DNA of 22,639 nucleotides from Chara braunii (lineage: Eukaryota; Streptophyta; Charophyceae; Charales; Characeae), in assembly GCA_003427395.1 (NCBI GenBank), contig BFEA01000066.1:2090163-2112801 (forward strand). Reading direction: 5' to 3'. Made by a program: the position numbers and the translations under genes. The notes beneath the pieces are model-generated. The model did no database searches, was not told where the DNA came from, and saw nothing but the letters and a program-made list of their open reading frames with translations. Shown here one piece after another: positions 18,617 to 22,639 of the stretch (positions are counted from its first letter, which is position 1; the number at the start of each line of letters is the position of its first letter).

Positions 18617-18743
18617 TGCGAACATTCGTGCAAAGTATTATTGATGGCGAAGCCTCAGGAATCAGTATGACGGTGACCTAAACTGAGTTCTTGGATCTTG
18701 AAATTATTATTTTTAGGCAGACACAATAAGTGTCCTGCTCGCA

Positions 18744-20060
18744 AAGACATCAAAGGTATGTCTTGAAAGGTCGCCACTCATTACTCTATGAGGTTAGTCT
18801 GAGATAAGTTTGTGGGATCCAAACGAGGAACTCACTCGAATATGTTGATGTCTTGTGAGATATCTTTGCATCAATGGTAACGTGGAAGCCAACATTTTTT
18901 TTCATAAAACAAAAACTTTTTGGTATATTTTGAAAAGATCCCCGAGACACGTGTCTGACCGAGCTGTGATCGAGACTTGGAGGACATGATCCCTGAGTGG
19001 CAGCCTGACGATGGTCCTTGTTCATCCACTAAGTGGCAACCTGACAAGGATTAAAATATTTTTTTATCATGATTTTTTTTAACATCGTTCATCCACTTCA
19101 GGAGGTCAGTCTGAGGGACTTAATTACCAAGCCTATGGTAAAAAATTGGCATCGTTGGGACGTAACTCCCAGCCTGGGCTGATGACCAAGTATAACCAGA
19201 CAGCGGACCTTCTGATTTTGGCCTGGAGTTGATACCTGAGGGGTGACCACCCTGATGAAGGTATCAAATCTGGTAGTTATCAGAGGGGTCGAATGTAGTA
19301 TTTGATGATAGGACTTACCCGTCATTGCACAACCAATACGGGGACTACCGTTAATATAACAAACACGGTAGGCCGCAACTCCGGCCTGTTGAGCGGGACT
19401 GTGGTGGGTCAAGATGGAGACTGCTCGTCCTCCTTTATTAGGCTTCGGGCAGGACAGCTGACAACTTTGGATATTAATGTCAAAAGTTGGACATCCAAGG
19501 TCTCGGTTAGGACCCTCGTTTGAGGGGTTGAGTTCGCCTGCGAACAAGAGACCCTGAAGACAACCAACGATGACCTGGCCAAAAGTCTAAGGGTGTGGGG
19601 AAAGGAAAAGCGCGTTGTCATACTTAACTATTTCATGTCCTGTAGTACGGATCAAGTATCCCCACTTTATGTTATATGTGGGAGACCCGGGTTAGAATCC
19701 CGACAGTTATAATGAAAAGTGAGGTGACGACGTCAATCCTGAACCACACTTCCAGGGAATCGGATTTGGCTATGCACTTATCAAAAGATGCACCTTATTT
19801 TGGGAAAGGGAGGTACCTGTATTGTTTTGAATTGTATCACCAGTCAAGTGATGTTATCAATCTTGTCATATTTTATCAGTTGATTTGATTATGGGAAACG
19901 ATAAAAAAGGGGATTGTATGAATGATTGTGATAGACATCCCTAACAACGGGGACGTCGCGTAATGGGGTCCGGGATACTGTCGGACCAAATACCCTTACA
20001 AACGTATTTGACCATGTTTTTACAATCGACACATCGATTGCGTCGACCACCATGGTGGTG
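18744..20060. repeat. Loose second hairpin family with TCAGTCTGA tail
   Basis: Several small inverted repeats are followed by a TCAGTCTGA, GCAGCCTGA or GCAACCTGA tail, among them CTCAT-TACTCT-ATGAG (near 18779), CCACT-A-AGTGG (near 19026), TCCACTTCAGGAGGTCAGTC (near 19090) and ACCACCATGGTGGT (20046-20059). Others lack the tail: AAGACAT/ATGTCTT (18744-18764) and TTGATACC/GGTATCAA (19229-19267). The tail resembles TCAACCTGAAC and CAGCCTGCC of the main array. No coding gene recognised; the 149-residue minus frame (19098-19547) has no motif I know. Confidence 0.5.
19687..19703 (+). promoter_or_regulatory. T-arm/B-box-like hairpin
   Basis: CCGGG-TTAGAAT-CCCGA resembles a tRNA T-arm with one change in the TTCGAAT loop. 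Upstream, CCCAC...GTGGG could be an anticodon-like arm, but no acceptor stem is visible. Confidence 0.3.
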
Positions 20061-20397
20061 TCAGTCTGAACTTAAAGGTGTACCCGTTCTTCGCGCGGCA
20101 CTTTGAAACGACTTTCCTCGACCGCTGAGGCCGGGGCAAAACGGTGAGAAAATTTCGTTAAGTATGCACGCGCGTTGTTGTGACGCGCGCTGTGATGGTT
20201 AGGATTAATAGTAATACCCTCGAGGGGTTGATTGAGTTAATGCTGTGTCGGGTAGATCCACGACACACACTGCGACTTCGCCCGGTACCTGCTTATCTGC
20301 CGGTATTGGGCGTCTAAAAATACCAATGTTTGTCTTCCTCTACTTGGCCTCCGAGTCGGATACTCAGCACATCTACCTTTACTTGGTATGGCACTGA
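20061..20397. other. No gene recognised
   Basis: Contains a CG-rich inverted element (ACGCGCGTTGTTGTGACGCGCG, near 20168). Nothing else identified. Confidence 0.45.
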
Positions 20398-20529
20398 CCT
20401 ACCTGCCACTTGAGTGTTTTCCCCGCCACGACCTTCAGTGTCACGGCCATAGCTAGGTACCGGCCTACCCGCCACTTGAGTGTTTTCCCCGCCACGACCC
20501 TCAACGTCGCAGCCACGGCTATATACCGG
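20398..20529. repeat. 66-bp tandem duplication
   Basis: Units 20398-20463 and 20464-20529 share CCACTTGAGTGTTTTCCCC, GCCACGACC and TACCGG ends. GGCCC-TTC-GGGCC follows at once. Confidence 0.95.
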
Positions 20530-20716
20530 CCCTTCGGGCCTTCCAGTTAACCAAGTACCCTACAGGACACACGCCCACTCAAGCCTACAAGCACTCAGGC
20601 TGGCACGCAGGGCGGCAAGCTTGCACGCACACACAGACTTAGAGGTGGGCTTCGACCTCTAGTAGGGCTGAGTCCATACTCTATACATACCAGAGTCGCT
20701 CCCGTTCTACTCGAAG

Positions 20717-20835
20717 TGGGAGCTAGCTCAGTAGGTTTGAGTGTTGTATGACATACAGGGGATCCGGGGATCAAAACCTACTGGCCACTGAACTAACTAC
20801 CCTTTTTGAAAAGGAGGGGGCTCTTTTTTTTTTTT
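20717..20835 (+). pseudogene. tRNA-like (SINE-head-like) element
   Basis: Perfect A-box-like TAGCTCAGTAGG (about 20724-20735) and a weak B-box-like GGGGATCAAAACC (20766-20778). The anticodon-position segment TGTATG-A-CATACA is self-complementary. A T12 run (20824-20835) lies downstream, a possible Pol III terminator. Too irregular for a working tRNA. Confidence 0.4.
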
Positions 20836-20912
20836 CACCCGATTTCGGGCAGGCGCGGCTTGAACCCGCGACCTTAGTGTTAGGAGTAGTTCTAGTTAGG
20901 TGGTCTGCCCGA
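20836..20912 (-). pseudogene. tRNA-like element with poly(A), minus strand
   Basis: Minus-strand TCGGGCA (20912-20906) and TGCCCGA (20851-20845) form a perfect 7-bp acceptor-like stem. Inside, CGCGG-GTTCAAG-CCGCG is a perfect T-arm-like hairpin carrying the B-box-like GGTTCAAGCC. The A-box region is poor. On this strand an A12 run follows 9 nt after the stem, as expected of a retroposed tRNA-derived element. Confidence 0.45.
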
Positions 20913-21188
20913 CAGGTGGCACGACCGGGTAGTTAGGTAGTTAAATTTCTTTTTTCTTTTGTCTTATTCAATTTTATTATTATTATTTTCTTTCTTTTCT
21001 TTACGAATTCTAGATTCTTGGTTTATTTCTTCCCCCCCCCCGATTCTTGTACGGAAACTTGGCGAATTAACGGCTAGACCCGGGGAAGGTTCATTCCCCG
21101 AACTTCCCGGTATCGAGCCTTCGACGACTTCGGGGCGGGGCTATCTCGCTGGAGTACGACAAGAAAGGCGCGAGCGCGGATTAGCAAG
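20913..21188. other. Unassigned, T-rich then GC-rich
   Basis: TTTTCTTT-rich DNA with a C run near 21033, then CGGG-rich sequence. Nothing identified. Confidence 0.45.
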
Positions 21189-21308
21189 CAGAGGTGGATG
21201 GCGTGCAGGGAGCAGAGGAGGATGGCGCGCGGGGAGCAGAGTAGGATGGCGCGCGGGGAGCAGAGGAGGATGGCGCGCGGGGAGCAGAGGAGGATGGCGC
21301 ATGGGGAG
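21189..21308. repeat. 24-bp minisatellite, five units
   Basis: Units start at 21189, 21213, 21237, 21261 and 21285, with consensus CAGAGGAGGATGGCGCGCGG plus GGAG. Both the plus frame (GSRGGWRA repeats) and the minus frame (PRAPSSSA repeats) stay open because 24 is a multiple of three. These frames are explained by the repeat and are not evidence of a gene. Confidence 0.95.
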
Positions 21309-21449
21309 CAACAGAAGATGGGCCGGGGTGCAACCTGGGCGTCGACAACGAGTCCATGCACCGAGGGAGAAGGTTGAATGCCAGGAAGGGAGCGAAGAGG
21401 AGAACCGTGCGGGGGTAGGAGAAGACCACGCGGAGGAAGAAGAAAGCGC

Positions 21450-21496
21450 AAGAAGAAGAAGAAGGAGAAGAAGAAGAAGAAGAAGAAGAAGAAGAA
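21450..21496. repeat. (AAG)n microsatellite
   Basis: AAGAAG tract; related purine-rich DNA lies at about 21733-21800. On the minus strand these would be CT-rich intron-like tracts. Confidence 0.93.
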
Positions 21497-21960
21497 CGAG
21501 GGAGAAGGGAAGTTGGGTTCATCGCGGTGGGGAAGAGTGTTGTAATTATCGATCTTGAAAGAGGAATGCCAGTAAGTGCGAATCATCGGCTCGCGCTGGT
21601 TACATCCCTGCCCTTTGTACACACCTCCGTTGCCACTACCGATTGAATGATCCGATGAAGTGTTGGATCGCGGTGATCTCGGCGGGTTGTCGTTGGGGAT
21701 GCTTTGGAAAAGTTCGTTGAACCTTATCATTTAGAGGAAGAAGGAGGAGGAGAAGGAGAAAGAAAGAAGGAGAAGAAATAATGGGGGAGGAAAGAAGAGC
21801 ACGTACCTGAGCATGCTGTCGGATGGCAGCGACCACGACTCCACAAGGACGACGACAACTGGCGATGACGACGGCAGCTCCGAAGACGATTGTGACAATG
21901 ACGACGTTGGAGAGGAGAGAACAGGTAAGTCGTCGATCACTTGACTTACTCCCACCAATA
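21497..21960. other. No confident gene; possible minus-strand exonic sequence
   Basis: A minus-strand segment (21807-21939) lies between a TTTTA-rich tract and a donor-like CAG|GTACGTG. It is open in more than one frame, so the protein cannot be chosen. One frame has IDDLP, coded by the same 14 bases as in the 88-187 candidate (ATCGACGACTTACC). Confidence 0.3.
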
Positions 21961-22018
21961 GGATAAATAAAATAAATAAAATAAATAAAATAAATAAAAT
22001 CAATAAATAAATAAAATC
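21961..22018. repeat. (AAATAAAAT)n AT-rich repeat
   Basis: Repeated AAATAAATAAAAT words. Confidence 0.95.
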
Positions 22019-22062
22019 TAATGAATCTACTGCTAGAACGTGGACACATTCACTACCATACA

Positions 22063-22183
22063 TGCGTGTGTGTGTGTGTGTGTGTGTGTGAGTGTGTGAG
22101 AGAGAGAGAGAGTTCTTCTTCTTTCTCCTCTAAGTCCACAATCTCTCCTCACCCTCTCGCTACCTAACCTGGCATCTTCAGAC

Positions 22184-22226
<43 letters not shown>

Positions 22227-22229
22227 TAC
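22063..22229. repeat. TG/GA microsatellites around a CT-rich spacer
   Basis: (TG)n(GA)n at about 22063-22112, a spacer rich in CTTCTTCT, then (GA)n at about 22186-22229. It repeats the TG-GA-GTAC arrangement of the window start. Confidence 0.93.
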
Positions 22230-22346
22230 ATTATGTTATTCAACATACTGGAGGCAACGGGAAAGCCTCCGAGGCCGCGGCTAACAACGCGCAACATCCA
22301 TCAAAAGGATGAGCAGATCGATCGAGCAAATCGATCGAATCTTCCG
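22230..22346 (-). pseudogene. Broken copy of the 88-187 exon candidate
   Basis: The minus strand keeps the acceptor-like TGTTGCAG, the GRFDRF start (with a short insertion caused by duplicated CGATCGATTTGCT-like sequence) and CSSF. Then an in-frame TGA occurs and similarity fades. The donor position reads AAT|GTACTC, poorer than AAG|GTACTC. The flanks (GA tract on one side, TG tract on the other) also match. It is a decayed paralogous exon or a repeat copy. Confidence 0.45.
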
Positions 22347-22372
22347 CTGCAACATCAAGGCATCCGCTACGT

Positions 22373-22373
22373 T

Positions 22374-22410
<37 letters not shown>
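22373..22410. repeat. TG/GA microsatellite
   Basis: (GT)n followed by (GA)n, mirroring 213-340. Confidence 0.95.
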
Positions 22411-22639
22411 CGATAAGTCTCGAACCTTGGCCAACAGCGAAGTCTCTGACCCGTGCCTCGCCTGACGCTACTTGGATCGATAGTATGAGCAAAATAAAAA
22501 GAACAGCCATTTCGTCAAAACGAGAATATTATATTTTTTGAACGAAATCAAAACCGACTTTTTTTGCCAAAATCCGATCGAAATGTTTTGCTCCTCGAGG
22601 TCCGGCGTTTTGGGAACGCCGGACCCCCTACATCCATCT
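22411..22639. other. Unassigned terminal stretch with inverted repeats
   Basis: Contains ATTTCGT/ACGAAAT arms (22510-22549) and ends in the hairpin at 22599-22625. Confidence 0.5.
22599..22625. repeat. Perfect 11-bp GC-rich hairpin
   Basis: GGTCCGGCGTT, loop TTGGG, AACGCCGGACC. This is the strongest GC-rich stem seen in the window and lies near its end, so its context is incomplete. Confidence 0.96.

Noticed and set aside
21074-21730. 218-residue minus frame and 199-residue plus frame with peptide repeats
   Set aside because: The repeats follow the 24-bp minisatellite and the AAG tract, and both strands are equally open. The minus segment around 21540-21730 looks more protein-like, but its acceptor and donor could not be fixed.
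21807-21939. Minus-strand exon with a hydrophobic, membrane-like frame
   Set aside because: At least two frames are open in this CT-rich segment and a choice cannot be justified, so it is recorded only as unassigned sequence.
22599-22625. Bacterial-type intrinsic terminator
   Set aside because: There is no T-run after the stem and the context is eukaryotic.

Overview
This looks like nuclear DNA from a repeat-rich eukaryote; I could not place the lineage. The signs are dense (GA)n, (TG)n, (ATT)n, (CT)n and poly(A) microsatellites, no long ORF of normal composition, a U6 snRNA relic, tRNA-like Pol III boxes, and candidate splice sites. Scattered N bases point to a draft assembly. I see no confident complete protein-coding gene, no rRNA and no CRISPR array. 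Most open frames are translations of microsatellites or short chance frames.

Layout. 1-1007: TG/GA microsatellites around weak minus-strand exon candidates; 88-187 has a broken relative at 22230-22346. 960-2700: four diverged tandem units, mostly ending in an (ATT)n tract. 2985-4043: CA-rich DNA, then a dispersed repeat whose relative lies at 13865-14104. 4080-4450: minus-strand copy of a dispersed repeat whose plus copy is at 15790-16175. 4430-5500: a diverged tandem duplication rich in hairpins. 6879-8480: a striking array of about 24 short hairpins. 8725-8806: a tRNA-like fold. 10840-11940: pyrimidine-rich DNA with a repeated hairpin motif. 12150-12800: Pol III relics on the minus strand, including a U6 relic joined to a tRNA-like body. 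14711-14888: five hairpins in a row. 16176-18590: AT-rich with nothing recognised. 18744-20060: a looser second hairpin family. 20398-20912: a 66-bp tandem duplication and two convergent tRNA-like elements. 21189-22410: minisatellite and microsatellites. 22599-22625: a perfect GC-rich hairpin.

The main result is the 6879-8480 array. Its units share the core CA-ACTTA-TG (loop ACTTA), but their stem arms differ. Six unit types repeat in a fixed order with a period near 385 bp. Between periods several stem positions change on both arms so that pairing is kept, and one unit is caught in the mismatched intermediate state. This means either selection for a folded RNA or DNA structure, or a copying process that makes one arm match the other. 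Hairpins of similar design, and a related tail (CAGCCTGCC or TCAGTCTGA), occur elsewhere in the window, so this may be a general feature of the genome. There are no gene sets here whose cooperation could be described.
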